NCBI GenBank assembly: GCA_016280855.1
Contig: JAEEHP010000072.1
Coordinates: 1 to 64,000 of the forward strand
DNA from: Bacteroidaceae bacterium
GTDB taxonomy: Bacteria; Bacteroidota; Bacteroidia; Bacteroidales; Bacteroidaceae
DNA length: 64,000 nucleotides
Direction: 5' to 3'
Shown here in pieces: positions 7,895-16,238 of the stretch. The position numbers and the translations under genes were made by a program. Under the pieces are notes generated by a model. The model did not search any database, was not told the origin of the DNA, and saw only the letters and a list, made by a program, of their open reading frames with translations. Within the stretch, counting starts at the first letter, position 1, and each line of letters opens with the position of its first letter.

Positions 7895-9475
7895 ATGAAA
7901 AGATACATCCTATTCGCTTTGATGGCTTTACCGGTCATCGGCGCACAAGCACAAGACACTTATCTAAACGACCGTGCCACCAACACGTCGGACGTTATCG
8001 GTACGGCTCGCTACGTCGGTATGGGAGGCGCCATGGGCGCCCTCGGAGCTGACATCTCGGCCATCAGCAACAATCCCGCCAGCATCGGCCTGATGCGTCG
8101 CGGAACGCTCTCCTTCACCCTCGGCGGACAGATCAATGATGCGAAGCCCGCTTTTGGCGACAGTCGCGGCGCCTTCACCTTCGACCAGATCGGCATCGTG
8201 TTCCCCTTCGGCGACGTGGGCGACGAGACGCGCCTGAACTTTGCCTTCAACTACCAGAAGAAGATCAACTACAATCAGGGCATCTTCACCCAGCAGAAAC
8301 TGGGCGGCCTCTCGCAAGGCGATATGTTTGCGTGGATTGCCAACTCGACCTTCAAGGAAGGCAACGACGGCTACTACTTCGACTCGCCCTTCTACGACAA
8401 CCTGTACACGGCTGGCTTCTTCCGCGAGTTCACCAATCAAGCTGGCGACAGCTATTTCCGCAACGTCAACGCAGGCGAAACGGGCATCTACTACCGCAAC
8501 TCCTCCGGCTCTCTGCAGGCTTTCGACTTCAACCTCAGCGGTAGCGTCAGCGACCGTTGGTTCTGGGGCCTGACCTTCGGCATCGACCACATGATCTACA
8601 CTCACTCGGCTTCCTACGAGGAGATCGGCGACGACTCCTATATCCTCTATCAGGATCAGAAGCTCAAGGGCAACGGCTTGAATATCAAGGCTGGTGCCAT
8701 CATTCGCCCCATCGAGGACAGCCCGTTCCGCTTCGGCCTCGCCGTAGAAACCCCGACGTGGAATGTCCTCCGCCACACGGGCATGGCGGCACTCTCCGTG
8801 CTCAACGAGCAGGGCAACTACACCAAGGCTTCCTATATGGACGACGACAACTATCTCGAATACAACGTCTATACGCCTTGGAAGTTTCGCGCCAGCTTAG
8901 GCTCTACCATCGAGGACTACTTCGCATGGGATGTCGAGTACGAGTACTCCATGAACAACTACACCAAGATGGGCTATCCCGATAATTCCGACTACTACGA
9001 CTATGACGGTTCGGCCATCTCGATGAACAAGGATCGCGCCATGAACGAGATGACTCATGCCAATATCAAGGGTGTGCACAACGTGCGTGCCGGCTTCGAG
9101 GTCAAGCCCATTTCCAAGTTGGCATTGCGTGGAGGCTACAACTTCTTCAGCAAGCCCTACAAGAAAGGTGCGCGACTCGACCAGACCTGCAACACGCCGG
9201 CTTACGACTGGAGCACTTCGACCGAGTACATCAACCTTGGTGCTACCCACCTCTTCACCCTCGGCATCGGCTATCAGGGCAAGCATTTCTTCGCCGACCT
9301 CGCCTACAAGTATCGTGTCCAGCGCGGCGACTTCTACGCCTTCGACGATCAGTTCACGTCGCTCAACGAGTCCTTCATCTTCGAGAACCCCAATCTCGCC
9401 GGCATGACCTTGCAGCCCACAGAGGTGAACCTCGATCGCCACAACATCGCTGTCACCCTCGGCTACAGATTCTAA
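7895..9475 (+). CDS. OmpP1/FadL-like outer-membrane protein
   Basis: A 526-residue beta-barrel precursor. Signal peptide MKRYILFALMALPVIGAQAQ is followed by the hallmark N-terminal region of the FadL/PorV-like family (ARYVGMGGAMGALGADISAI and NNPASIGL), in which an N-terminal plug-like hatch leads into about 14 strands. It ends in the aromatic strand VTLGYRF. Family members import hydrophobic compounds or, as PorV, serve type IX secretion; this one is not clearly either. ATG at 7895 is the natural start; the TTG three codons upstream is not needed. Next gene is convergent. Confidence 0.75.
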   Translation: MKRYILFALMALPVIGAQAQDTYLNDRATNTSDVIGTARYVGMGGAMGALGADISAISNNPASIGLMRRGTLSFTLGGQINDAKPAFGDSRGAFTFDQIGIVFPFGDVGDETRLNFAFNYQKKINYNQGIFTQQKLGGLSQGDMFAWIANSTFKEGNDGYYFDSPFYDNLYTAGFFREFTNQAGDSYFRNVNAGETGIYYRNSSGSLQAFDFNLSGSVSDRWFWGLTFGIDHMIYTHSASYEEIGDDSYILYQDQKLKGNGLNIKAGAIIRPIEDSPFRFGLAVETPTWNVLRHTGMAALSVLNEQGNYTKASYMDDDNYLEYNVYTPWKFRASLGSTIEDYFAWDVEYEYSMNNYTKMGYPDNSDYYDYDGSAISMNKDRAMNEMTHANIKGVHNVRAGFEVKPISKLALRGGYNFFSKPYKKGARLDQTCNTPAYDWSTSTEYINLGATHLFTLGIGYQGKHFFADLAYKYRVQRGDFYAFDDQFTSLNESFIFENPNLAGMTLQPTEVNLDRHNIAVTLGYRF

Positions 9476-9713
9476 AAGGCAACAATATAGCACTTGGCAC
9501 ATTTCTTTTTTTTAACAACACGCTCGGCTCGAAGAGACGCTTGACACTTCAAGAATTATACGAATTAAACGAATTTAAAGCTTGCGATTTGTCTACGACT
9601 ATAGGACAAGAAAAATTCGTTTAATTCGTATAATTCGTTGTCTTATAAAACATCTTCGGTGCCAACTGATATATCATTGCTTTCTAAAATCATCCTTTGG
9701 TGTTTCCTGATGT
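9476..9713. repeat. Intergenic gap with the 484-671 repeat family in inverse orientation
   Basis: The segment 9600-9647 (CTATAGGACAAG ... GTTGTCTTAT) is the reverse complement of the unit at 485 and 562. A shorter opposite copy (AAGAATTATACGAATTAAAC) lies at 9551-9576, so the two halves can pair across about 25 nt. The gap separates convergent genes; a terminator-like role for both strands is plausible. No gene seen. Confidence 0.8.
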
Positions 9714-10520
9714 CTAATCGAAGGTCTCTGCAATAAACTTGAAGTCGCTCCACACAGGTGCCTTCTTGTAGGCATCGATGGATCCTTCGGGCACAAAGAG
9801 CACGGCATGACTCATCACCTTCGGATCGAAGACGTCGCTGCCCACGCTCGGCGGCGTTTTGGCCCGGCAGAACACCTGTCTCAACTCGCCACAACCGCTG
9901 AAAGCATGGTCGCAGATGAGAGTGGTGGTATAGGGTAGCGTGACGGACTGCAGACGCGAGCACTCGATGAACGACGCTTCGCCGATGATTCTGACGTTGG
10001 CCTCGATTTCGGCTTTCTTCAGTTCGGAGCAGTAGGCGAAGCATTCCATCGGGATGGAATCGCGAACCGAAGGCGGTACGCGTATCTCTTCCAGGCTGGT
10101 GCATCGGTAGAAGCAGCCGCGCCCCAAGCGTTGTGTGGATGTGGGTATTTGTATGTTCTCCAGTTCAACGCAGGAGTAGAAGGCGTTGTCGTGAATGATC
10201 TTGATGCTTGCGGGCAGCACGATGGACCGCAGGTGGTAGCAATCCGTGAAAGCCCTTTCCTGGAGTTCCTCAACCGAGGTGAAGTATTGCAGCTCGTCGA
10301 GCGACGAAGGCCCCTGCAAGAGCAGGCGGCAGAAGACGCTCCCGAAACTCGTCACCGCAGCCGCTTCCTCGAAACTGATTTCGTCGTCGCCGTCGCTGTC
10401 CCATTGATTCACACAGATTTGCTTTGCCGTAGCATCGGCAAATGAGATGGTTTCGATGTGCGCATGTGTGCTTAGCCATGAAACCGCGAATAGGAGCCAT
10501 ATAACCAGTCGAAGTCTCAT
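9714..10520 (-). CDS. BspA-type leucine-rich repeat secreted protein
   Basis: A 268-residue protein with signal peptide MRLRLVIWLLFAVSWLSTHA, one EF-hand-like loop (DSDGDDEISFEEA, residues about 41-53) and then LRR_5 repeats of the treponemal BspA type (SVEELQERAFTDCYHLRSI, NAFYSCVELENIQI, SFIECSRLQSVTLP and so on). The C-terminal part (VLFVPEGSIDAYK) is a typical LRR_5 end. BspA-like proteins are surface adhesins. A much longer frame exists upstream but runs through the divergent gene; the start at 10520 follows a TATCTTTG element (10531-10538) and yields the signal peptide. Confidence 0.8.
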   Translation of the reverse strand: MRLRLVIWLLFAVSWLSTHAHIETISFADATAKQICVNQWDSDGDDEISFEEAAAVTSFGSVFCRLLLQGPSSLDELQYFTSVEELQERAFTDCYHLRSIVLPASIKIIHDNAFYSCVELENIQIPTSTQRLGRGCFYRCTSLEEIRVPPSVRDSIPMECFAYCSELKKAEIEANVRIIGEASFIECSRLQSVTLPYTTTLICDHAFSGCGELRQVFCRAKTPPSVGSDVFDPKVMSHAVLFVPEGSIDAYKKAPVWSDFKFIAETFD

Positions 10521-10576
10521 AATTCTGCGGCAAAGATAACGAAAAGTTTGATGTTTTGCGTTTAAAGTAGAAAGAT

Positions 10577-10608
10577 TTTGTTTTTTGATGAAACTTTTTC
10601 TAACTTTG
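10577..10608 (+). promoter_or_regulatory. Promoter of the 10629 gene
   Basis: TTTG at 10577 and TAACTTTG at 10601-10608, 24 bp apart start to start. It rules out the upstream TTG at 10578 as a start codon. Confidence 0.65.
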
Positions 10609-10628
10609 CGGCGAGAAAGACGAGAATT

Positions 10629-11408
10629 ATGCTGCGACGTTTGCGAAAATGGGCTTGGGTGGTGCCCGTGGTGGCTCTGTTGATGGTCGGCGAAGCACTT
10701 TTGCTGCGCCGCTACTACACGGCTCGCATCGCTGCGCTGCATCTTCCTGTTCATCCCGTGAATTTGCCCGTCGTTCACGATTCCGTTCCCATTGTCATCC
10801 GCGAGGTTTACGATCCCGATGCCGTGTGGCGTGCTCCTCAGCCTTCCGTGCCCCCTCGCGACGATGCCTCCGCGCCTCCTGTTGACAGTCTGCTTCAGGC
10901 AGCCGACAGCGCAGAGCTGGTCGTCATGCCCGCCTTTGAGCGCGATGTCGAAGACATCATCGATTCCTTGCAGACGGCGCTTCATGAGCAGGAGAAGGTC
11001 ATCGGCAACCTCATGGCGCAGCTCAACCGCACTCATCGCCAGCGGCCTGATTCCACCCACCTGCGCACGCGCCGACGCCCGGCCAATCCGTCCGGAGAGC
11101 TCGACGGCGAGGTCGGCAAGGTCGTGCAGGAAGGACGACGGGTCATGGACCAGCGCATCCGTGCCCACGCCATCGAGCGCCATCTCGACACGCTCAGCAC
11201 CTGGCGCTACCATTCGCCGCAACTCCAGCAGCACATCCTCGAAGTGAACACAGCCCTCTACGATTATGTCGAAACGCTGCGCATGAGCCATTCTGATTCC
11301 GTTGTCAGCCAGGTCAGAGACCTTCTCCTCGACTACTGGCAGGTGTGGAACGACCGCATAGCGGAGAAAATACGAAAGGTCAAGGAAGAGGATAAAAACG
11401 AGCGGTGA
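10629..11408 (+). CDS. Single-pass membrane protein of unknown function, periplasmic helical domain
   Basis: A 259-residue protein not assigned to a family. Positively charged MLRRLRKWAW precedes one membrane helix (VVPVVALLMVGEALLL), so the remainder is probably periplasmic. Residues 60-90 are Pro/Asp-rich linker. From about 95 onward it is charged and mostly helical (HEQEKVIGNLMAQLNR, RMSHSDSVVSQVRDLLL), suggesting a coiled coil or helical bundle. It is divergent from the LRR gene and followed by the omega-amidase gene, which has its own -7 element. Confidence 0.6.
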   Translation: MLRRLRKWAWVVPVVALLMVGEALLLRRYYTARIAALHLPVHPVNLPVVHDSVPIVIREVYDPDAVWRAPQPSVPPRDDASAPPVDSLLQAADSAELVVMPAFERDVEDIIDSLQTALHEQEKVIGNLMAQLNRTHRQRPDSTHLRTRRRPANPSGELDGEVGKVVQEGRRVMDQRIRAHAIERHLDTLSTWRYHSPQLQQHILEVNTALYDYVETLRMSHSDSVVSQVRDLLLDYWQVWNDRIAEKIRKVKEEDKNER

Positions 11409-11546
11409 GGCCTTCCCGTTCTTGACATTTCTAACAAAAGTCAAGCGAAAACGTACTTTCTTAGCGCTTTATTGCCAAGAATTGAAGATTTTTGTGTATT
11501 TTTGCCGTCAAATCTGCGGTTAATGCCGTCAGAATCATCATCGATT

Positions 11547-12317
11547 ATGCACATTACCATTCTTCAACACGACATTGAATGGTGCCGGGTTCAACACAAC
11601 CTGGCACATCTGGACACGCTCCTGTCCACCCTTCCCAAGACCGATCTGCTGCTGCTGCCCGAGATGTTTGCTACCGGGCTGAATAATGCGGCCATAGATA
11701 TTGTTGACGAACAACCGGAGATCCTTGCATGGATGCAGGCCAAGGCGCGCGAACTCGATGCCGCCGTCGTCGGCAGTATCGCCACCGAGGACGCCGGCCA
11801 TTGCTACAATCGCCTGCATTTCGTGCGCCCCAACGGCGAAGTCACGTTTTACGACAAGCGCCACCTGTTTGCTTATGGCGGCGAGGCTGAGAACTACACG
11901 GCAGGCAACAAGCGCGTCGTCGTGGCGTGGCGAGGCGTGCGTTTCCTCCTGCAGGTCTGCTACGACCTGCGCTATCCCCTGTGGTCTCGCCAGCGTGGCG
12001 ACTACGATTGCATCCTCTATTCCGCCAATTTCCCCATCAGCCGCGATACGGCGTGGCGCACGCTCATCCGTGCCCGTGCCATTGAGAATCAATGTTATGT
12101 GGCGGCCTGCAATCGCATCGGAACCGACCAGCAGTGTGAATACTACGGCCGTTCCGCCATCATTCATCCTTACGGCGAAACCATCATGGATTGCCCCGAC
12201 AAGACCGAGTGGGCAGCTTCGGCGGAGATCGACATCGACTTCCTGCGCCACTACGAAGCCAAATTCCCCGTGCTCGAGGATGCCGATTCATTTGAGATTA
12301 TCCCCAATAAGAAATAA
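11547..12317 (+). CDS. Omega-amidase, nitrilase superfamily (YafV/Nit2-like)
   Basis: At 256 residues it is the usual length for YafV. The catalytic triad is visible: Glu in LLLPEMFATG, Lys in FYDKRHLF, Cys in QVCYDLRYPLW. Family enzymes hydrolyse alpha-ketoglutaramate and alpha-ketosuccinamate, the products of Gln/Asn transaminases. The TATTTTTG element at 11497-11504 precedes it. ATG at 11547 is chosen; ATG at 11523 would add eight residues. It sits just upstream of iorAB, so the two may act together in aromatic or methionine-salvage transamination, but that is inference. Confidence 0.85.
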   Translation: MHITILQHDIEWCRVQHNLAHLDTLLSTLPKTDLLLLPEMFATGLNNAAIDIVDEQPEILAWMQAKARELDAAVVGSIATEDAGHCYNRLHFVRPNGEVTFYDKRHLFAYGGEAENYTAGNKRVVVAWRGVRFLLQVCYDLRYPLWSRQRGDYDCILYSANFPISRDTAWRTLIRARAIENQCYVAACNRIGTDQQCEYYGRSAIIHPYGETIMDCPDKTEWAASAEIDIDFLRHYEAKFPVLEDADSFEIIPNKK

Positions 12318-12332
12318 CAGATCCATAAAAGA

Positions 12333-13943
12333 ATGAAGAAACTATTGTTAGGTGATGAGGCTATAGCCCTTGGTGCCATTCACGCCGGACTCTCTGGCGT
12401 CTATGCCTATCCGGGCACGCCTTCTACCGAGATCACCGAGTTTATCCAAGGCAACGCGATAGCCCGCGAGCGCGGGCTGCACTCCCGTTGGTGCACGAAC
12501 GAGAAGACGGCCATGGAGGCCGCTCTCGGTATGTCGTTCATGGGCAAGCGCTCCCTCGTCTGCATGAAGCATGTCGGCCTCAACGTTTGTGCCGACCCGT
12601 TCGTGAACAGCGCCATGACGGGCGTCAACGGAGGCGTCGTCGTCCTCGTCGCCGACGACCCCTCGATGCACTCTTCCCAGGACGAGCAGGACTCGCGTTT
12701 CTACGGCAAGTTTGCCATGATTCCGACATTCGAGCCTTCCTCGCAGCAGGAAGCCTACGACATGATGGCCTTCGCCTTCGAATATAGCGAGCAGCAATGC
12801 CTGCCGGTCCTGATGCGTGTCACTACACGTATGGCCCACTCGCGCGCCGTGGTCGTCGTGAAGGATGAAGCCCGTGCCGAGAACGATATGAACTACGATG
12901 CAGCCGCTGCCAACTGGGTGCTTCTGCCCGCCAACGCCCGCCGTCGCAACGATAAGGTCACGGCACAGCAGGCGCAGCTCGAGGCTGACGCCGCCGCTTC
13001 ACCTTATAATATATATAAGGAAGGCGTTGACCATCGTCTTGGTATCATTGCCAGCGGTATTGCTTACAACTACGTCTGCGAGTGTTTCCCCGACGGCTGT
13101 CCCTATCCTTTGCTCAAGGTCTCACAATACCCCCTGCCCAAACAGCTTGTTCGTCAGCTTCTTGACACCTGCGAACGCGTGATCGTCGTCGAGGAGGGTC
13201 AGCCGTTCATCGAGGATCAGGTGCGCGGTGTGTTCGAGAGCCACAACATTCTTGGTCGCCTCACGGGTGAACTGCCGCGGACAGGCGAGCTGACGCCCGA
13301 CTGCGTGAGCAAGGCCTTGAAGGGTGACGCGTCGTCTTCTCCTGACGCTCAACGCTCTGCCCTCAACGCTGAAATCGTCGTTCCCCGTCCACCCGCCTTG
13401 TGCCAGGGCTGCGGCCATCGCGATGTCTATACGGCGCTGAACGAAGTCCTCAAGGAGTTCGACCATCCGCGCGTCTTCGGCGACATCGGTTGCTACACGC
13501 TCGGCTTCCTGCCGCCTTACCGTGCCATCCATTCGTGCGTCGATATGGGCGCTTCGATCACGATGGCCAAGGGTGCAGCTGATGCCGGACAATGGCCTGC
13601 CGTAGCCATTATCGGCGACTCCACGTTCACCCACAGCGGCATGACAGGTCTCCTGGATGCCGTCAACGAGAACGCCGACATCACAGTCATCATCTCCGAC
13701 AACCTGACGACTGCCATGACCGGCGGTCAGGACTCGGCCGGCACCAATAAGTTCGAAGCCATCTGCCGCGGCTTGGGCGTCAGCGAGGACCATTTGCACG
13801 TCGTCGTACCTCTGCCCAAGAATATGCCGGAGATCACACGCATCATCCGTGAGGAAATCAACTACCACGGTGTCAGTGTCATCATTCCGCGTCGCGAATG
13901 TATTCAGACTTTTAAGCGTCACGCAAAAGAAAGAAAACAATGA
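12333..13943 (+). CDS. iorA: Indolepyruvate ferredoxin oxidoreductase, alpha subunit
   Basis: A 536-residue TPP enzyme that oxidatively decarboxylates aryl-pyruvates to aryl-acyl-CoA with ferredoxin as acceptor. The N-terminal pyrimidine-binding region begins GDEAIALGAIHAGLSGVYAY. The TPP domain shows GHRD, GDIGCYTLG and GDSTFTHSG ... ISDN. Archaeal IorA continues into a two-[4Fe-4S] ferredoxin domain of about 90 residues; here the protein stops after CIQTFKRHAKERKQ with no CxxCxxC cluster. This shorter form is common in Bacteroidetes. Overlaps iorB by four bases (ATGA). Confidence 0.92.
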   Translation: MKKLLLGDEAIALGAIHAGLSGVYAYPGTPSTEITEFIQGNAIARERGLHSRWCTNEKTAMEAALGMSFMGKRSLVCMKHVGLNVCADPFVNSAMTGVNGGVVVLVADDPSMHSSQDEQDSRFYGKFAMIPTFEPSSQQEAYDMMAFAFEYSEQQCLPVLMRVTTRMAHSRAVVVVKDEARAENDMNYDAAAANWVLLPANARRRNDKVTAQQAQLEADAAASPYNIYKEGVDHRLGIIASGIAYNYVCECFPDGCPYPLLKVSQYPLPKQLVRQLLDTCERVIVVEEGQPFIEDQVRGVFESHNILGRLTGELPRTGELTPDCVSKALKGDASSSPDAQRSALNAEIVVPRPPALCQGCGHRDVYTALNEVLKEFDHPRVFGDIGCYTLGFLPPYRAIHSCVDMGASITMAKGAADAGQWPAVAIIGDSTFTHSGMTGLLDAVNENADITVIISDNLTTAMTGGQDSAGTNKFEAICRGLGVSEDHLHVVVPLPKNMPEITRIIREEINYHGVSVIIPRRECIQTFKRHAKERKQ

Positions 13944-14509
13944 AAACAGATATCATCCTTTGTGGCGTAGGAGGACAAGGCATTCTCTCTATTGCCACGG
14001 TCATCGGCGAAGCCGCCATGAACGAGAACCTCTATATCAAGCAGGCCGAGGTCCATGGCATGAGTCAGCGTGGCGGCGATGTGCAGTCGAACCTGCGCAT
14101 CAGCTCCTCGCCCATTGCCAGCGACCTCATTCCGAAGGGCGGAGCAGACGTCATCATCTCCATGGAGCCCATGGAAGCGTTGCGCTATCTGCCTTATCTG
14201 AAGGCCGACGGATGGATCATCACGTCCAGCGTCCCCTTCGTCAATATCCCCAACTATCCGTCGATGGACGTCGTCACGCAGGCATTGGCTGCACAGCCTC
14301 ATGTCGTCTGCATCGACATCGAGCAGAAGGCTAAGGACGCCGCCATTCCGCGTTCGGCGAACATGATTCTTCTCGGCGCCGCCCAGCGTGCCTTAGGCAT
14401 TGACTTCGACAAGCTTGAGGCTGCCATCCGTCGCATCTTCGCCCGCAAGGGAGAAGCGGTGGTCGAAGCCAACATCAAAGCACTCGCTATTGGTCGCGAA
14501 GCACAGTAA
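13940..14509 (+). CDS. iorB: Indolepyruvate oxidoreductase, beta subunit
   Basis: A 189-residue gamma-type 2-oxoacid:ferredoxin oxidoreductase subunit. The N-terminus DIILCGVGGQGILSIATVIG is the family's glycine-rich motif, and QAEVHGMSQRGGDVQSNLRI the second conserved block. It completes the heterodimer with IorA and is translationally coupled to it through ATGA. Expected length for the family. Confidence 0.92.
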   Translation: MKTDIILCGVGGQGILSIATVIGEAAMNENLYIKQAEVHGMSQRGGDVQSNLRISSSPIASDLIPKGGADVIISMEPMEALRYLPYLKADGWIITSSVPFVNIPNYPSMDVVTQALAAQPHVVCIDIEQKAKDAAIPRSANMILLGAAQRALGIDFDKLEAAIRRIFARKGEAVVEANIKALAIGREAQ

Positions 14510-14532
14510 ATAGTGCTTTTCTTCCCCTTTTT

Positions 14533-14590
14533 CCTGCCACATCACTCATTTTCGCATTTTTTAGCAGAAAAATGATGTGAGTGTGGCAGG
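14533..14590. repeat. Imperfect inverted repeat after iorB
   Basis: CCTGCCACA...TCATTTT on the left and AAAATGATGTGAGTGTGGCAGG on the right form a roughly 20-bp imperfect stem around a T-rich loop. It lies 24 bp after the iorB stop and just before the TATCTTTG element (14598-14605) of the next gene. It may terminate iorAB transcripts. Confidence 0.6.
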
Positions 14591-14632
14591 ATTTGTATAT
14601 CTTTGTCCCGATTCTTAATACTTTAGACCATT

Positions 14633-15919
14633 ATGAACACAAAAAGACTATTGATTATGATTGTGGCCCTCGTAGCGATGGTCACGACAATGAACGCTCA
14701 GGGCTGGGTCAATGCCCTCAAGCGTGGCGTCGAGAAAGCCGCCCAACGCACTGTTGAACAACGCGTAGAACGCGAAGTGGAACGACGCGTGGACGATGCA
14801 ATCGACGTAGCTACTGGCCAAAAGAAGATTCGCAAGTCGAAGACGACGGATAGTGACGAAGCCGAAGACGAGGATGCTGAGGTTGAGGAAGGTCCACAGG
14901 ATACGGAGGCTCAGTATGAGCAGAGCGACTTCGTGCCTGGTGCAGCAGCATTCTTCGAGGACGACCTCGTTAGTGAGCAGATGGGTGAGTTCCCTTCAAA
15001 GTGGGACTTGATTGAAGGCTCAGCTGATGTGGCTAATATGAAGGGCAAGAAGTGCATCCATTTTGAGCCTGGAACAAGAATTGAGCCGTTGATGACTAAT
15101 CAGCAGAGTTACATTCCCGATGTGTTTACACTTGAGTTTGACTTCTGGATGAACGACCCGAAGACGGAACTTAGCAACTGCTATGAGTTGGAATTCTTGG
15201 ATGGCGAAGGTAGTGACGTTTATGAAATCAGAATTGGTGAGAGTTATAGCAAGTTGGAGGTAACATGCCGATTCATTTCCACGACAGGCGACTGGCGTGA
15301 TTCTGGAGGCGGTAAGACTTGGGAATTGAAGAAGAACGACTGGAGCCACTTCGCCATGTCATTCAACAAGCGTGCCCTCAAGATTTACATCAACAACAAG
15401 CGCGTGATCAATATTCCAAACTGCAAGTCTGCCGTTCGCATGAAAATCCATCAGGCGGAGTGGGGCGGATTCAATGGCAACAAGAACTATATGACAGCTT
15501 TCCGCTATGCCAAGGGCGCCATGGAACTCTATGACCAGAAAGTTACTGACATGTCTGCCGTTGAGAAGGCCATTGCCGAGACGGGTAAGTTCGTGACCAA
15601 CAACATCCTCTTCGAGACGGGTAAGGCTACGCTGAAGCCGGAGTCGATGACTGAGATCCAGAAGGTTGCCGACTACATGAAGAAGAACCCGAGCGCTCGC
15701 TTCGAGGTGCAGGGACATACCGACAACCAAGGCTCCGACGCCATCAACGACCCGCTCTCGCAGCAGCGTGCAGAGGCCGTCGTGAAGGCACTCGAAGGCT
15801 TAGGCTGCGACCCGTTCAACATGCGTGCCGTAGGTAAGGGCTCCCACGAACCCGTTGCCGACAACAAGACCGACGAAGGCCGTGCCAAGAACCGTCGCGT
15901 CGAATTCATCAAGAAATAA
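14633..15919 (+). CDS. OmpA family protein with LamG-like middle domain
   Basis: A 428-residue exported protein. Signal peptide at 1-22 (ends TTMNAQ). A charged helical segment follows (RGVEKAAQRTVEQRVEREVE), then an acidic linker. Residues about 100-300 look like a concanavalin/LamG-type beta-sandwich (FTLEFDFWMNDPKTELSN, WSHFAMSFNKRALKIYINN). The C-terminal OmpA domain, roughly 315-428, has ILFETGKATLKPES, VQGHTDNQGS and AKNRRVEFIKK and should bind peptidoglycan. A TATCTTTG promoter element lies at 14598-14605; a terminator follows the gene. Confidence 0.85.
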   Translation: MNTKRLLIMIVALVAMVTTMNAQGWVNALKRGVEKAAQRTVEQRVEREVERRVDDAIDVATGQKKIRKSKTTDSDEAEDEDAEVEEGPQDTEAQYEQSDFVPGAAAFFEDDLVSEQMGEFPSKWDLIEGSADVANMKGKKCIHFEPGTRIEPLMTNQQSYIPDVFTLEFDFWMNDPKTELSNCYELEFLDGEGSDVYEIRIGESYSKLEVTCRFISTTGDWRDSGGGKTWELKKNDWSHFAMSFNKRALKIYINNKRVINIPNCKSAVRMKIHQAEWGGFNGNKNYMTAFRYAKGAMELYDQKVTDMSAVEKAIAETGKFVTNNILFETGKATLKPESMTEIQKVADYMKKNPSARFEVQGHTDNQGSDAINDPLSQQRAEAVVKALEGLGCDPFNMRAVGKGSHEPVADNKTDEGRAKNRRVEFIKK

Positions 15920-15941
15920 GGCTCCAGTTTCTTATAACATT

Positions 15942-15971
15942 AGCCCCCTTTGAGACACCTCAAAGGGGGCT
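15942..15971 (+). terminator. Intrinsic terminator after the OmpA gene
   Basis: AGCCCCCTTTGA-GACACC-TCAAAGGGGGCT: a perfect 12-bp stem with a 6-nt loop, followed by TCTTATTT. Confidence 0.85.
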
Positions 15972-16003
15972 TCTTATTTCACGTCCAGCGACTAAAACAA
16001 CTA

Positions 16004-16201
16004 CCTTCCGCTGCTTCCGTTTCAGCGAACATTCGCTTCCGTTTTAGCGAACATTCGCTACCGTTTCAGCGAACATTCGCTTCCGTTTCAGCGGCCATTC
16101 GCTTTCGTTTTAGCGGCCATTCGTTAAAGCCGTAACGAAAATTCGTTAAGGCAGTAACGAACATTCGTTAAGGCTGCAACGACCATTCGTGTAAACCGCT
16201 A
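16004..16201. repeat. 22-bp tandem repeat array with palindromic core
   Basis: Eight contiguous 22-bp units start at 16026, 16048, 16070, 16092, 16114, 16136, 16158 and 16180, with a partial unit before them. Core is TARCGAA-CA-TTCGYTA, self-complementary in most units. Early units use GCGAA/TTCGC, late units ACGAA/TTCGT, so both arms change together. No spacers, so it is not CRISPR. The remainder of the 15920-16238 gap holds only the terminator. A related array is at 34031-34118. Confidence 0.85.
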
Positions 16202-16238
16202 CATATATATGTATGAACCGTTACTTCTTAGGCGCTGA

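Noticed and set aside
9714..11444. 576-codon minus-strand frame as one protein
   Set aside because: The upstream half runs antisense through the 10629 gene and both promoters; only 9714-10520 is convincing.
15950..16135. 61-codon plus-strand frame
   Set aside because: It only translates the terminator and 22-bp repeats (FRFSEHSLP-like repetition).
16026..16201. CRISPR-like regular repeats
   Set aside because: The 22-bp units are contiguous with no unique spacers, and no cas gene is near.
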